Positions 7,684-16,184 of a stretch of DNA of 36,476 bases are shown piece by piece. Positions within the stretch are counted from its first letter, which is position 1, and every line of letters starts with the position of its first letter. Under the pieces are notes generated by a model. The model searched no databases, was not told the DNA's origin, and saw only the letters and a list, made by a program, of their open reading frames with translations. The stretch lies in contig JAHEBA010000028.1 in NCBI GenBank assembly GCA_024642465.1, positions 1 to 36,476 on the forward strand, in the 5' to 3' direction. The stretch comes from Alphaproteobacteria bacterium. GTDB lineage: Bacteria > Pseudomonadota > Alphaproteobacteria > Rhizobiales > Aestuariivirgaceae. Made by a program: the position numbers and the translations under genes.

Positions 7684-8487
7684 ATGCTTCGCGCACCGCT
7701 CGTCACGCTCGTCAACGACCCGCGCTTTGAGCGCTTCATCATCGCCGTCATCGTCGTCAACGCCATCACGTTGGGCCTGGAAACCTCGCCCTGGTGGATG
7801 GAGCGGTTCGGCCCGCTGCTCACCTTCATCGACAAGGCGTGCCTGGTCATCTTCGTGACCGAGATCGCCGCGCGGCTCACCGCCAACTTCCGCGGCTTCT
7901 GGCGCGACCCGTGGCGCATTTTCGACTTCACCATCGTCGCCATCGCGCTGATGCCGGCAACGGGTGCGTTCTCGGTGCTGCGCGCCTTCCGCATCCTGCG
8001 CGTGCTGCGGCTCATCTCCAACATCAAGGCGATCCGCCGCGTGGTCACGGGGCTGCTGTCGGCCATCCCCGGCATGGGCTCCATCGTGCTGCTGCTGGGC
8101 CTGATCTTCTATATCTTCGCCGTCATCTCCACCAAGCTGTTCGCCGCAAGCTTCCCCGACTGGTTCGGCTCGCTGGGCGAAAGCGCCTACACCCTGTTCC
8201 AGGTGATGACGCTGGAAAGCTGGTCCATGGGCATCGTGCGCCCAGTCATGGAGCAGTACCCCTATGCCTGGATGCTGTTCGTGCCGTTCATCCTCGTCAC
8301 CTCGTTCACCGTGCTGAACCTGTTCATCGGCGTCATCGTCGACGCCATGCAGAAGGAGCACGAGGCCGAGGCCCAGGCCGACCGCGCCGACCTGCACAAG
8401 GAGGTCGAGAAGGTGCTGAAGGAAGTGAAGGCGCTGCGCTCTGAACTGGCCGAGATCAAGGCTGCATCGGGCGGCAAGGCGCGCTAA
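7684..8487 (+). CDS. Voltage-gated sodium channel, BacNav type
   Basis: A 267-residue, six-helix ion channel subunit of the NaChBac/NavAb family that would form a homotetrameric sodium channel in the inner membrane. The S4 voltage sensor has arginines at every third position (R100, R103, R106, R109). The selectivity filter reads T176-L-E-S-W-S181, the exact BacNav pattern, placed between pore helices. S6 (about 196-222) runs into an acidic, heptad-like C-terminal coiled coil (about 224-262), as in characterised members. Start has AGGA about 12 bases upstream. It stands alone between the HEPN-like gene and kynU. Related channels are known in marine alphaproteobacteria. Confidence 0.92.
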   Translation: MLRAPLVTLVNDPRFERFIIAVIVVNAITLGLETSPWWMERFGPLLTFIDKACLVIFVTEIAARLTANFRGFWRDPWRIFDFTIVAIALMPATGAFSVLRAFRILRVLRLISNIKAIRRVVTGLLSAIPGMGSIVLLLGLIFYIFAVISTKLFAASFPDWFGSLGESAYTLFQVMTLESWSMGIVRPVMEQYPYAWMLFVPFILVTSFTVLNLFIGVIVDAMQKEHEAEAQADRADLHKEVEKVLKEVKALRSELAEIKAASGGKAR

Positions 8488-8514
8488 TCTGGTCTTCGGA
8501 ATTCTGGAGGACGG

Positions 8515-9759
8515 ATGGACAAGCTGGCAACCGCCGCCGCGGCACTCGATGCGGCTGACGAACTTGCGCCGTTGCGCGCGCGCTTTCACCTGCCCGAAGG
8601 CGTGACCTATCTCGATGGCAATTCGCTGGGCGCCATGCCCGTGGCAGCTCCCCAGCACATGGCGGACGCGGTGACGCGCGCCTGGGGCGAACGCCTCATC
8701 GCAAGCTGGATGGATGACGGCTGGTGGCAGATGCCGGTGACGCTGGGCGACCGGTTGGCGCCGGTGATCGGGGCTGGGCCGGGTCAGACCGTGGTGGCCG
8801 ACGGCACGTCGGTGTCGATCTTCAAGGCGGTTCATGCAGGCCTGTCGCTGAAGCCGGAGCGCACGGTGATCGTGTCCGAGCGCGCCAGCTTTCCGACCGA
8901 CCTCTACATCGTCGAAGGGCTGATCGCGTCCTCGGGCCGCAAGCTGCAACTGCGGCTGGCCGGCGATGCCGGCGCGGGGCTCGACGCGGCGCTGGGCGAT
9001 GATGTGGCCGTTGTGCTCTTGTCCCACGTAGACTACCGCACCGGCGAACTGCTCGACATGGAAGCCATCACCAGGAAGGTGCAGGCCGCCGGCGCCATCA
9101 TGGTGTGGGACCTGTGTCATTCCGCCGGCGTGGTGCCGATGGAGCTCGATGCGTGGAACGTCGATTTCGCCATGGGCTGCACCTACAAGTACCTCAACGG
9201 CGGGCCCGGCGGGCAAAGCTTCTTCTATGCCGCCCGCCGCCACCACGAGACGGCGCGCCAGCCGCTCACCGGCTGGTGGGGTCACGCCGAGCCGTTCGCC
9301 TTCGAGACCGGTTATGAGCCCGCCCATTCCATGCGCCGCTTCCTCACCGGCTCGCAGGCGATCCTGGGTCTGAAGGCCGTGGAGTGCGGCATCGCCGCCA
9401 TGGAAGGGGTAAGTATCGCGGCCGTACGCACCAAGTCGCTCAGCCTCACCGGCTTCTTCATGGACTGCGTGGAAGAGCTGTGCGGCGGGCATGGCTTGTC
9501 GATAGTTACGCCCCGCGAAAGGATGCGGCGCGGATCTCAAGTGGCGATCGGCTTCGAGCATGGCTACGCGGTGGTGCAGGCGATGATCGAGAACGGCGTC
9601 GTGGGAGATTTCCGCGCGCCAGACATCATGCGCTTCGGCTTCGCGCCGCTTTATCTCAGCCACGCCGACGTGCTCAGGGCAGCGCAGGTGATGCGCGATT
9701 GCCTTGAGGCGCAGGTCTGGACCGATCCGCGCTATCAGGTGCGGGGCGAGGTCACATGA
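8515..9759 (+). CDS. kynU: Kynureninase
   Basis: A 414-residue PLP enzyme that cleaves L-kynurenine to anthranilate and alanine in tryptophan degradation. Family motifs are YLDGNSLG (32-39), the PLP-site D199-x2-H202 (VWDLCHSAG), and the Schiff-base lysine K225 in GCTYKYLNGGPG. Length is typical. A GGAGG ribosome site precedes the ATG. No other kynurenine genes (kynA, kynB) are in view. The last codons overlap the start of the hydrate-repair gene in an ATGA junction, so the two are coupled. Confidence 0.95.
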   Translation: MDKLATAAAALDAADELAPLRARFHLPEGVTYLDGNSLGAMPVAAPQHMADAVTRAWGERLIASWMDDGWWQMPVTLGDRLAPVIGAGPGQTVVADGTSVSIFKAVHAGLSLKPERTVIVSERASFPTDLYIVEGLIASSGRKLQLRLAGDAGAGLDAALGDDVAVVLLSHVDYRTGELLDMEAITRKVQAAGAIMVWDLCHSAGVVPMELDAWNVDFAMGCTYKYLNGGPGGQSFFYAARRHHETARQPLTGWWGHAEPFAFETGYEPAHSMRRFLTGSQAILGLKAVECGIAAMEGVSIAAVRTKSLSLTGFFMDCVEELCGGHGLSIVTPRERMRRGSQVAIGFEHGYAVVQAMIENGVVGDFRAPDIMRFGFAPLYLSHADVLRAAQVMRDCLEAQVWTDPRYQVRGEVT

Positions 9760-11240
9760 ACGAGCTGCTTACGCTGGAAGAGATGTACGAGGCCGACCGG
9801 CTGACCATCGAGGCCGGCACGCCGGGCATCGAGCTGATGAAGAATGCAGGAGCCGCCTGTGCCCGTGTCATCATGGAGGTCTGCGCGCCAGCACCCGTGG
9901 CCGTCGTGGCGGGGCCGGGCAACAATGGCGGCGACGGCTTCGTCATCGCGCGCCTGCTGGCGGAGGCCGGCTGGCCCGTGAAGCTGCTGCTCGTGGGCGA
10001 AGTGAACAAGCTCAAGGGCGACGCAGCGCTGGCCGCGAAGGCGTGGACGGGCGAGGTGCTGACCGCCGCGCCTGAACACCTCAAGGGCGCGAAGGTCATC
10101 GTCGACGCGCTGTTCGGGGCGGGGCTGGCGCGCGGCATCGATGGCGATCTCGCCAAGCTGGTCAAGGCCATCAACAAGGCCCGCGCCACACGCGTCGCCA
10201 TCGACGTGCCCTCCGGCATCGACGGGCGCACCGGGCAGGTGAGGGGCGTGGCCGTCGAGGCGGACCACACCATCACCTTCTTCCGCGCCAAGCCGGGCCA
10301 CTGGCTGATGCCGGGCCGGGAATATTGCGGCGAGATTCGCGTCGAAAATATCGGAATTATTCCGGCGGCTTTGAAGGAGATTCAACCTCGACTCCGCCTG
10401 AATTCTACGGTGATTTTCGGCAAGTCGATGTCGCGATTAGAGCATTCAGCGCACAAGTATTCACGTGGCTCCGCCATCATGGTGTCTGGCGGGCCGTGGA
10501 ACACGGGTGCCGCGCGGCTTGCCGCCATGGCGGCGTTGCGGGTGGGGGCAGGGCTGGTGACGCTGGCCTCTACCGCCGCCGCGCTGCCGGTAAACGCCGC
10601 GCATCTGACGGCAATAATGCTGAAACAGGCCGACACATCGGGAGAATTGGCGGGCATCCTGTCGGACAAACGCATCACCGCCTGCGGCATTGGCCCGGCG
10701 GCGGGCGTCGGCCAGGAGACGCGTGACAAGGTTCTGGCCGTCCTCGATGCCGGGTGCGCCGCGGTGCTGGACGCCGACGCGCTGACCAGCTTTGCGGGTC
10801 AGCCGGAAACGCTTTTCAGCGCCATCACGAGCCACAAAAGGCCAGTGATCCTGACGCCCCACGAAGGCGAATTCTCCCGTCTTTTCAATTGGCGGGGAGA
10901 AGTTCCGGACTCAAAATGTGAACGCGCCGCCAAAGCTGCCGATGAGTCAGGCGCGGTTGTCATCCTCAAGGGCCCGGACACGGTCATCGCCGCGCCCGAT
11001 GGCCGTATCGCCATAAACGCCAACGCCCCGGCCACGCTCGCCACCGCAGGCTCTGGCGATGTGCTGACCGGCCTTTGCCTCGGGCTGCTGGCGCAAGGTG
11101 TGCCCGGCTTCGAGGCCGCATGCGGCGCGGTGTGGCTGCACGGCGAGGCGGCGAACCTGTTCGGCGGGCCGGGCCTGATTGCCGAGGACCTGCCGGATTT
11201 GATTGCCGCAGCGCTCGAAAGCGTGCAAGAAGCGCACTGA
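9756..11240 (+). CDS. nnr: Bifunctional NAD(P)H-hydrate epimerase / ADP-dependent NAD(P)H-hydrate dehydratase
   Basis: A 494-residue metabolite-repair enzyme that restores damaged NADH and NADPH. The N-terminal epimerase (YjeF_N/NAXE) domain has GPGNNGGDG at 53-61 and VIVDALFGAG further on. The C-terminal dehydratase (NAXD, ribokinase-like) domain has VLDADALTSF, LTPHEGEFSRL and the ATAGSGDVLTG nucleotide site. The linker between domains (coding about 10330-10470) is AT-richer than the rest. It overlaps kynU by four bases. In many alphaproteobacteria this gene lies near glnB; here the two are about 3.8 kb apart on opposite strands. Confidence 0.95.
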   Translation: MNELLTLEEMYEADRLTIEAGTPGIELMKNAGAACARVIMEVCAPAPVAVVAGPGNNGGDGFVIARLLAEAGWPVKLLLVGEVNKLKGDAALAAKAWTGEVLTAAPEHLKGAKVIVDALFGAGLARGIDGDLAKLVKAINKARATRVAIDVPSGIDGRTGQVRGVAVEADHTITFFRAKPGHWLMPGREYCGEIRVENIGIIPAALKEIQPRLRLNSTVIFGKSMSRLEHSAHKYSRGSAIMVSGGPWNTGAARLAAMAALRVGAGLVTLASTAAALPVNAAHLTAIMLKQADTSGELAGILSDKRITACGIGPAAGVGQETRDKVLAVLDAGCAAVLDADALTSFAGQPETLFSAITSHKRPVILTPHEGEFSRLFNWRGEVPDSKCERAAKAADESGAVVILKGPDTVIAAPDGRIAINANAPATLATAGSGDVLTGLCLGLLAQGVPGFEAACGAVWLHGEAANLFGGPGLIAEDLPDLIAAALESVQEAH

Positions 11241-11269
11241 GTGCAACCGTCCTTTCCGGACCTCCTTAC

Positions 11270-11992
11270 ATGATCAGATCTGCCGTTGTTGCGGTTGTCG
11301 CGCTGGCGCTTTGCGGAGCCGGCACCACGGCCATGTCGGCCCCCGGTTTCGTGTCGCCGAAGCTCACCCTGTCAGGCCCGGCGAAGGCGCAACCCACCGT
11401 CGCACTGACGCTGGATGCCTGCACCGGCAAGACCGACATGCGAATCCTTAACGCACTGGTTTCAAACGGTATTTCGGCAACCTTGTTTGTCACGCAGCGG
11501 TGGATGAAGCGCAACGCACAGGCGCTGGCCCTGCTGAAATCGCGGCCCGACCTGTTCCAGATCGAAAACCACGGCGCCGCCCACGTGCCGGCCATCGACG
11601 TGCCGGGCAGGGCTTATGGAGCGGCCACGGCGGGTTCCGGTGCGGCGGTCATCCGCGAAATCGAAGGCGGGGCGAGGGCCATCGAGACCGCGACGGGACG
11701 CAAGCCGGTCTGGTTCCGCGGCGCCACGGCGCTGTATACGCAAACGTCCCTGCAGCTGATCCGCAAGACCGGTGCGCGGGTCGGCGGGTATTCCATGGCC
11801 GGCGACGGCGGTGCGACGCTGGGCCAGGCCGCCACCGCAAAGCGGATTTCAACGGCCCGCGATGGCGACGTGATCCTGGTTCACGTCAATCATCCGGAAC
11901 GCCCGGCCGGCGCGGGCGTTGTCGAGGGTGTGCTGGCGCTCAGGCGCAAGGGCTACCGCTTCGTGAAGCTGGGCGCGTCTGCAAGCCGCTAA
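11270..11992 (+). CDS. Exported polysaccharide deacetylase-like protein
   Basis: A 240-residue NodB-fold protein with an N-terminal signal peptide (hydrophobic residues 4-19, cleavage near AMSA). Family motifs: D49 in TLDACTGKTD at the position of the first catalytic aspartate, H101-x3-H105 (metal ligands), R150 in WFRGATALY, and H205 in ILVHVNHP. The usual second aspartate of the DD pair is replaced by alanine here. The ATG is 29 bases after nnr; its ribosome site is weak. The substrate is unknown; cell-wall or exopolysaccharide N-acetyl groups are usual for the family. Confidence 0.82.
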   Translation: MIRSAVVAVVALALCGAGTTAMSAPGFVSPKLTLSGPAKAQPTVALTLDACTGKTDMRILNALVSNGISATLFVTQRWMKRNAQALALLKSRPDLFQIENHGAAHVPAIDVPGRAYGAATAGSGAAVIREIEGGARAIETATGRKPVWFRGATALYTQTSLQLIRKTGARVGGYSMAGDGGATLGQAATAKRISTARDGDVILVHVNHPERPAGAGVVEGVLALRRKGYRFVKLGASASR

Positions 11993-12011
11993 CGGCGCCT
12001 GCCTAAACCTC

Positions 12012-12040
12012 TGGCATAGCGTGGAATGCTTTGCTATACA
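12012..12040 (+). promoter_or_regulatory. Possible promoter of tRNA-Leu / tig
   Basis: TGGCAT (12012-12017) and TATACA (12035-12040) are 17 bases apart and sit about 60 bases upstream of tRNA-Leu. The -10 is good and the -35 poor, so this is tentative. Confidence 0.35.
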
Positions 12041-12099
12041 GCCGCCCGATTGCTGACGTCCGGCGCGTCCGAAGAGCGGGTGCGCCGCAAAATTTTCAG

Positions 12100-12184
12100 G
12101 CGGGCGTGGTGGAATTGGTAGACACGCAGGATTTAGGTTCCTGTGGGGTAACCCGTGGGGGTTCAAGTCCCTCCGCCCGCACCA
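12100..12184 (+). tRNA. tRNA-Leu (UAG anticodon)
   Basis: An 85-base class II tRNA. The acceptor arm GCGGGCG pairs with CGCCCGC, the anticodon stem CAGGA/TCCTG encloses the loop TTTAGGT with anticodon TAG, a long variable arm is present, the T-loop is GTTCAAGTC, and CCA is encoded. It lies directly upstream of tig. Confidence 0.97.
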
Positions 12185-12295
12185 GAAGATGACCGCGTCG
12201 AGCGCACGGATTAACATGAAACAGGCGGGTGCCTGAAAGGGTCTGCGAACCCTCGCAAGTCACGCCACCCGCCAGCCGCAGGAAGGTTGATGACG

Positions 12296-13759
12296 ATGCA
12301 GGTGACCGAAACACTTAATGAAGGCCTCAAGCGCGAGCTCATGGTTGTGATTCCCGCTGCCGACCTGGCCAGCCGCGTGGAACAGCGCCTCGAGGAGCTC
12401 AAGGCTACCGCGCAGATCAAGGGCTTCCGTCCTGGCAAGGTGCCGCTGGCTCACCTGAAGAAGATGTACGGCAAGCAGGCAATGGCCGAAGTCGTGCAGA
12501 AGTCGATCGAAAGCTCCACCACCGAAGCGCTCAACGAAAAGAGCCTGAAGCCGGCCTACCAGCCGGAAGTGGTGCTGCCGGAAGACGACAAGGAAGTCGA
12601 AGCCGTGATGGACGGCAAGGCCGACCTCGCCTTCACCATGAACTTCGAAGTGGTGCCGGATATCGACGTCAAGGACTTCAAGAACCTCAAGGTCGAAAAG
12701 CTGGTCGTCGAGGTCACCGACGAACACGTCAAGGATGCTCTCGCGAGCATCGCCGGCCAGTACAAGGACTGGGAAGACAAGGGTGACAAGAAGGCAGCCG
12801 ATGGCGACCGCGTCACCATCTCCTTCGTCGGCAAGATCGGCGGCGAGGCGTTTGACGGCGGCTCTGCCGAAGACGTGCCGCTGGAGCTCGGCTCGGGCTC
12901 GTTCATTCCGGGCTTCGAGGAACAGCTGGTCGGCGCCAAGGCTGGCGACGACAAGGCAGTCAAGGTGACGTTCCCGGCCGAGTACGGCGTCGACACGCTG
13001 GCCGGCAAGGACGCCGAGTTCGACGTCAAGGTGTCGAAGGTGGAAGCACCCAAGGCGACCGAGATCAACGACGAGTTCGCCACCAAACTGGGCTTGGAAA
13101 GCGCCGAGAAGCTGACCGAGATGGTCAGGGAACGCATTGGCGCCGAATTCGACGGCATGACCAATGCCAAGATGAAGCGCGACATGCTGGATGCGCTGGA
13201 CGCCGAGTACAAGTTCGACCTTCCGGAAAAGCTGGTCGACCAGGAGTTCAACGCGATCTGGTCGGCGCTGAGCCGCGAGATGCAGGCCGAAGGCAAGACC
13301 TTCGAGGATGAGGACACCACCGAAGAGGAAACCCGCAAGGAGTACCGGCAGATCGCAGAGCGCCGCGTCCGCCTTGGCCTCGTTATCGGCACCATCGGCG
13401 ACAAGGCCGGCATCACCGTTGCCGACGAGGAATTGCAGCGTGGGCTGATCGAGAAGGCTCGCCAGTATCCGGGCCAGGAGAAGCAGGTGTTCGAATTCTA
13501 CCGCAGCAACCCGCAGGCGCTGGTTGAGATCCGCGGGCCCATCTTCGAACAGAAGGTGGTGGAGCACATTGCCGAAGGCGCCGACGTGACCGAGCGTTCG
13601 GTGAGCAAGGAAACCCTTCAGCACATGCTCGAACACGATCACGAGCATGGCGAGTCGTGTGATCATCCGGACCACGACCACGGCAGCGAGAAGAAGGCAG
13701 CCAAGAAGGCCCCGGCCAAGAAGGCTGCGAAGAAGGCCGCCAAGGGCGACGAGGAATAA
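12296..13759 (+). CDS. tig: Trigger factor, ribosome-associated chaperone
   Basis: A 487-residue chaperone and prolyl isomerase that binds nascent chains at the ribosome exit. The ribosome-docking signature GFRPGK is at residues 43-48 and an FKBP-type domain follows (GDRVTISFVGKIGGEAFDGG onward, about 165-245). The C-terminal arm domain is complete. I use ATG 12296, giving MQVTETL as in homologues, with AGGAAGG nine bases upstream; TTG 12287 and ATG 12290 are too close to that site. The last 50 or so residues are unusual: a His/Asp/Glu-rich stretch (about HMLEHDHEHGESCDHPDHDH) and then a Lys/Ala repeat tail. Confidence 0.96.
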   Translation: MQVTETLNEGLKRELMVVIPAADLASRVEQRLEELKATAQIKGFRPGKVPLAHLKKMYGKQAMAEVVQKSIESSTTEALNEKSLKPAYQPEVVLPEDDKEVEAVMDGKADLAFTMNFEVVPDIDVKDFKNLKVEKLVVEVTDEHVKDALASIAGQYKDWEDKGDKKAADGDRVTISFVGKIGGEAFDGGSAEDVPLELGSGSFIPGFEEQLVGAKAGDDKAVKVTFPAEYGVDTLAGKDAEFDVKVSKVEAPKATEINDEFATKLGLESAEKLTEMVRERIGAEFDGMTNAKMKRDMLDALDAEYKFDLPEKLVDQEFNAIWSALSREMQAEGKTFEDEDTTEEETRKEYRQIAERRVRLGLVIGTIGDKAGITVADEELQRGLIEKARQYPGQEKQVFEFYRSNPQALVEIRGPIFEQKVVEHIAEGADVTERSVSKETLQHMLEHDHEHGESCDHPDHDHGSEKKAAKKAPAKKAAKKAAKGDEE

Positions 13760-13762
13760 GCC

Positions 13763-14197
13763 TCAACTATATCCGATCAGGCGGCCGCAGATGATTGCTG
13801 CGGTCCAGACAGACAGAGAGACAAGGGCAGCCGGTGTGGCTGCCCTTTTCCGTTTCAGCCACGCCACGTTCAGCAGAGCAGCCGCGATCAATGCCATCTT
13901 GGTGAGGAACAGGCCGGACCCGGCGTATTTGACGGCATCGGTGGTGAACATGGCAGCACCCGATCCTGCCGCCAGCACGAAACCTGTAGCGGCGACCGGT
14001 TTCACCAGCCGCTCAAGCTGCACCGCATCCGGCCCGCGCAGCACGCCGAGCGAACGCAGGTGCAATGTCACCAGCGAGCCGAACAGCAGCGCGATGCCGA
14101 ATATGTGGACGGTGTTGACGGCCGGATAAAGCCAGCGTGCCTGGCGCATGGCCTGCGCCAGCTCGGATTGCTGCACGCCGAGCAGCAACGCGTCCAC
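13763..14197 (-). CDS. Small four-helix membrane protein (DUF6644/DUF2214-like)
   Basis: A 144-residue inner-membrane protein with about four hydrophobic helices. The second has histidines within or at its edge (NTVHIFGIALLFGSLVTLHL). It starts at GTG 14197, directly after the TGA of the DUF6152-like gene (TGAGTG), so the pair is one coupled unit. The fold and pairing recall CopD-like or DUF2214 membrane proteins. Function is not established. Its 3' end converges on tig with a three-base gap. Confidence 0.65.
   Translation of the reverse strand: MDALLLGVQQSELAQAMRQARWLYPAVNTVHIFGIALLFGSLVTLHLRSLGVLRGPDAVQLERLVKPVAATGFVLAAGSGAAMFTTDAVKYAGSGLFLTKMALIAAALLNVAWLKRKRAATPAALVSLSVWTAAIICGRLIGYS
13823..13850 (+). 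terminator. Terminator of tig, inside the convergent gene
   Basis: AAGGGCAGCC-ggtgt-GGCTGCCCTT is a perfect 10-base stem followed by TTTTC on the plus strand, 64 bases past the tig stop. It lies within the coding end of the opposite-strand membrane-protein gene. Confidence 0.75.
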
Positions 14198-14563
14198 TCA
14201 GCTGCGGTCCGGATAGAGATTGTACAACTTGCCGGCAATCGAGATGCGCTCTGCCTTGACGCGCTTGTCGCCCGCATCGGCGGAGCGCCCGCCCGACACG
14301 GTGATCTCGGTGCCGGGTTTCAGCAACGCCTCGTCAAGGCCCGCACGTTCGTGCCGCCAGGGCTGACCGGCTTCTACCGTCCAGACTTCCCCATCGGCGT
14401 CGACCTCAAGCACGCCGTGCGGCATGCCCAGCCGCGCCGACTTGATGATGCCGGTGAGTTCAAAATTGCCGTCCGCCGTCCAGCGCCAGCCATGATGCGC
14501 GAGGGCGGCGGTGGGTGCGAGGCTGACCGCCAGTGCGCAAAGAAGTTGTCTTCTGTCGATCAT
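14198..14563 (-). CDS. DUF6152-like exported protein
   Basis: A 121-residue protein with a signal peptide (MIDRRQLLCALAVSLAPTAA) probably cut at ALA before HHGW, leaving histidine at the mature N-terminus. The rest looks like a small beta-rich domain (WTADGNFELTGIIKSA, VWTVEAGQPWRHER, ITVSGGRSADAGDKRVKAE). I associate it with DUF6152 from the AHHGW start and overall pattern. It is coupled to the downstream membrane-protein gene. Its role is unknown; the N-terminal HH invites comparison with CopC-like copper proteins, as inference only. Confidence 0.7.
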   Translation of the reverse strand: MIDRRQLLCALAVSLAPTAALAHHGWRWTADGNFELTGIIKSARLGMPHGVLEVDADGEVWTVEAGQPWRHERAGLDEALLKPGTEITVSGGRSADAGDKRVKAERISIAGKLYNLYPDRS

Positions 14564-14616
14564 GTCTATCTCCCTTGTTGCAGGACAACGGCGGCGCGTG
14601 CCAGAAAGTTCAGACC

Positions 14617-16164
14617 ATGGATGCAGATTACATCATCATCGGGGCCGGCTCAGCCGGTTGTGCGCTGGCCTCACGGCTAAGTGAAGACGGCAACGCCAGC
14701 GTGCTGCTGCTGGAGGCCGGCGGCGCGAACGCCTCGTCGCTGATCCGCGCACCAGCGGGTTTCGCCGCGATCCTGCCCTGGCCGATTTCCAATTGGGCCT
14801 TCAAGACGCTGCCGCAGCCAGGCCTCAATGGCCGCAAGGGCTACCAGCCGCGCGGCAAGGGTCTGGGCGGTTCTTCAGCCATCAACGCCATGGTCTATAC
14901 CCGTGGCCGCCCGCGCGACTATGACGGCTGGGGCGTGCGAGGGTGGGGCTGGAACGACGTCGAGCCTGCGTTCAACGCCATGGAGCAGGGAGGCCTGAGC
15001 GTATCGGCCCAGGCAGACCCGTTTCCGGCCACGCGGATGTTTCTGGATGCAGCGGCAGAACGAGGCCTGCCAGAGGGTGACGGTTTCGACGGGCTGGACA
15101 CGGAGGCCTGCGGGTTGTTCCGCGCGACCATCGGCAATGGCGAGCGCTGTTCGGCAGCTGATGCCTTTCTGCGTCCGGTGATGGAGCGTGCCAACCTGAA
15201 GGTAGTGACGAAGGCAAGGGCAGGGCGCATCGTCATCAAGGGCGGGCGTGCTGCGGGCGTGCGCTATTTCCACGAAGGCGAATGGCAGGAGGCAAGCGCG
15301 AGCCGGGAGGTGATCCTGAGTGCTGGCGTGTTCCAGAGCCCGCAAATCCTGATGCTGTCCGGCATCGGCCCGGCGGGCGACCTTGTTGCGCACGGCATCA
15401 CCGTCATGAACGACCTGCCAGGCGTCGGCGCCAACCTGCAGGATCACGTGGACTATGTGATTGTGTTCACCGCACGCACCGGGCCGGAAACCATCGGTGT
15501 GTCGGGCGCCGGCTCGCGCACCATCATGGACGCGGTGAAGCAGTGGCGGAAGGATCGCACCGGGCGCCTGACCTCGCCGATTGCCGAGGCGGGCGCATTC
15601 GTGAAATCGTCGCCGGAACTGGATACGCCCGACCTGCAGTTCACCTTCGCGCCGGGCATCGTCATCAACCATGGCAAGTCCATGCGGCCCGGTCACGGCA
15701 TGTCGATCCACGTGGCGCTGCTCAAGCCGCAGTCGCGTGGCCGCGTCATGCTGGCCTCGGCAGACCCAGGCGCCGCACCCTTGATCGACCCGCAATATCT
15801 GACCCATGCAAGCGACGTAAGCCGATTGGTGGCGGGGGTGAAGCGGGCAAGGGACGTGTTCAATGCCGCTGCGTTCGACCGCATCCGTGGCAGGGAACTG
15901 CACTCAAGCGAGGCAAGGTCGGATGCGGACTGGGAAGCGCTGATCCGCGCCCGCACCGACACGCTGTATCACCCTGTCGGCACCTGCCGCATGGGAGACC
16001 GCAAGGACCACTTTGCCGTGGTGGGGCCTGACCTGAAGGTGCACGGGGTCGAGGGCCTTCGCGTGGCCGATGCGTCGGTGATGCCGCACATCGTGTCGGC
16101 CAACACCAACGCAGCCGCCATGATGATCGGCTGGAAGGCGGGTGATTTGATCGCGGCGGGCTGA
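14617..16164 (+). CDS. GMC-family FAD oxidoreductase (choline/alcohol dehydrogenase-like)
   Basis: A 515-residue flavoprotein that oxidises an alcohol-type substrate. It begins with the FAD Rossmann motif GAGSAG (9-14) and LLLEAGG, has the GMC signature PRGKGLGGSSAINAMVYTRG, a second signature SAGVFQSPQILMLSGIG, and the catalytic His and Asn in LYHPVGTCRMG and SANTNAAAMMIG. Nearest named relatives are choline dehydrogenase BetA and alcohol dehydrogenase AlkJ, but the substrate cannot be assigned. I start at ATG 14617 (MDADYIIIGAG); the frame is open further upstream without support. It is transcribed divergently from the DUF6152-like gene and converges on the TRAP genes. Confidence 0.9.
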   Translation: MDADYIIIGAGSAGCALASRLSEDGNASVLLLEAGGANASSLIRAPAGFAAILPWPISNWAFKTLPQPGLNGRKGYQPRGKGLGGSSAINAMVYTRGRPRDYDGWGVRGWGWNDVEPAFNAMEQGGLSVSAQADPFPATRMFLDAAAERGLPEGDGFDGLDTEACGLFRATIGNGERCSAADAFLRPVMERANLKVVTKARAGRIVIKGGRAAGVRYFHEGEWQEASASREVILSAGVFQSPQILMLSGIGPAGDLVAHGITVMNDLPGVGANLQDHVDYVIVFTARTGPETIGVSGAGSRTIMDAVKQWRKDRTGRLTSPIAEAGAFVKSSPELDTPDLQFTFAPGIVINHGKSMRPGHGMSIHVALLKPQSRGRVMLASADPGAAPLIDPQYLTHASDVSRLVAGVKRARDVFNAAAFDRIRGRELHSSEARSDADWEALIRARTDTLYHPVGTCRMGDRKDHFAVVGPDLKVHGVEGLRVADASVMPHIVSANTNAAAMMIGWKAGDLIAAG

Positions 16165-16184
16165 CCTGGATTCAGCACTCTCTG

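Noticed and set aside
7369..9663. A 764-codon open frame on the minus strand opposite the sodium channel and kynU
   Set aside because: It is His/Gln/Arg-rich, typical of an antisense shadow of GC-rich genes. The AT-richer tail (7369-7683) reads plausibly for about 90 codons but has no start with a ribosome site and no recognisable family.
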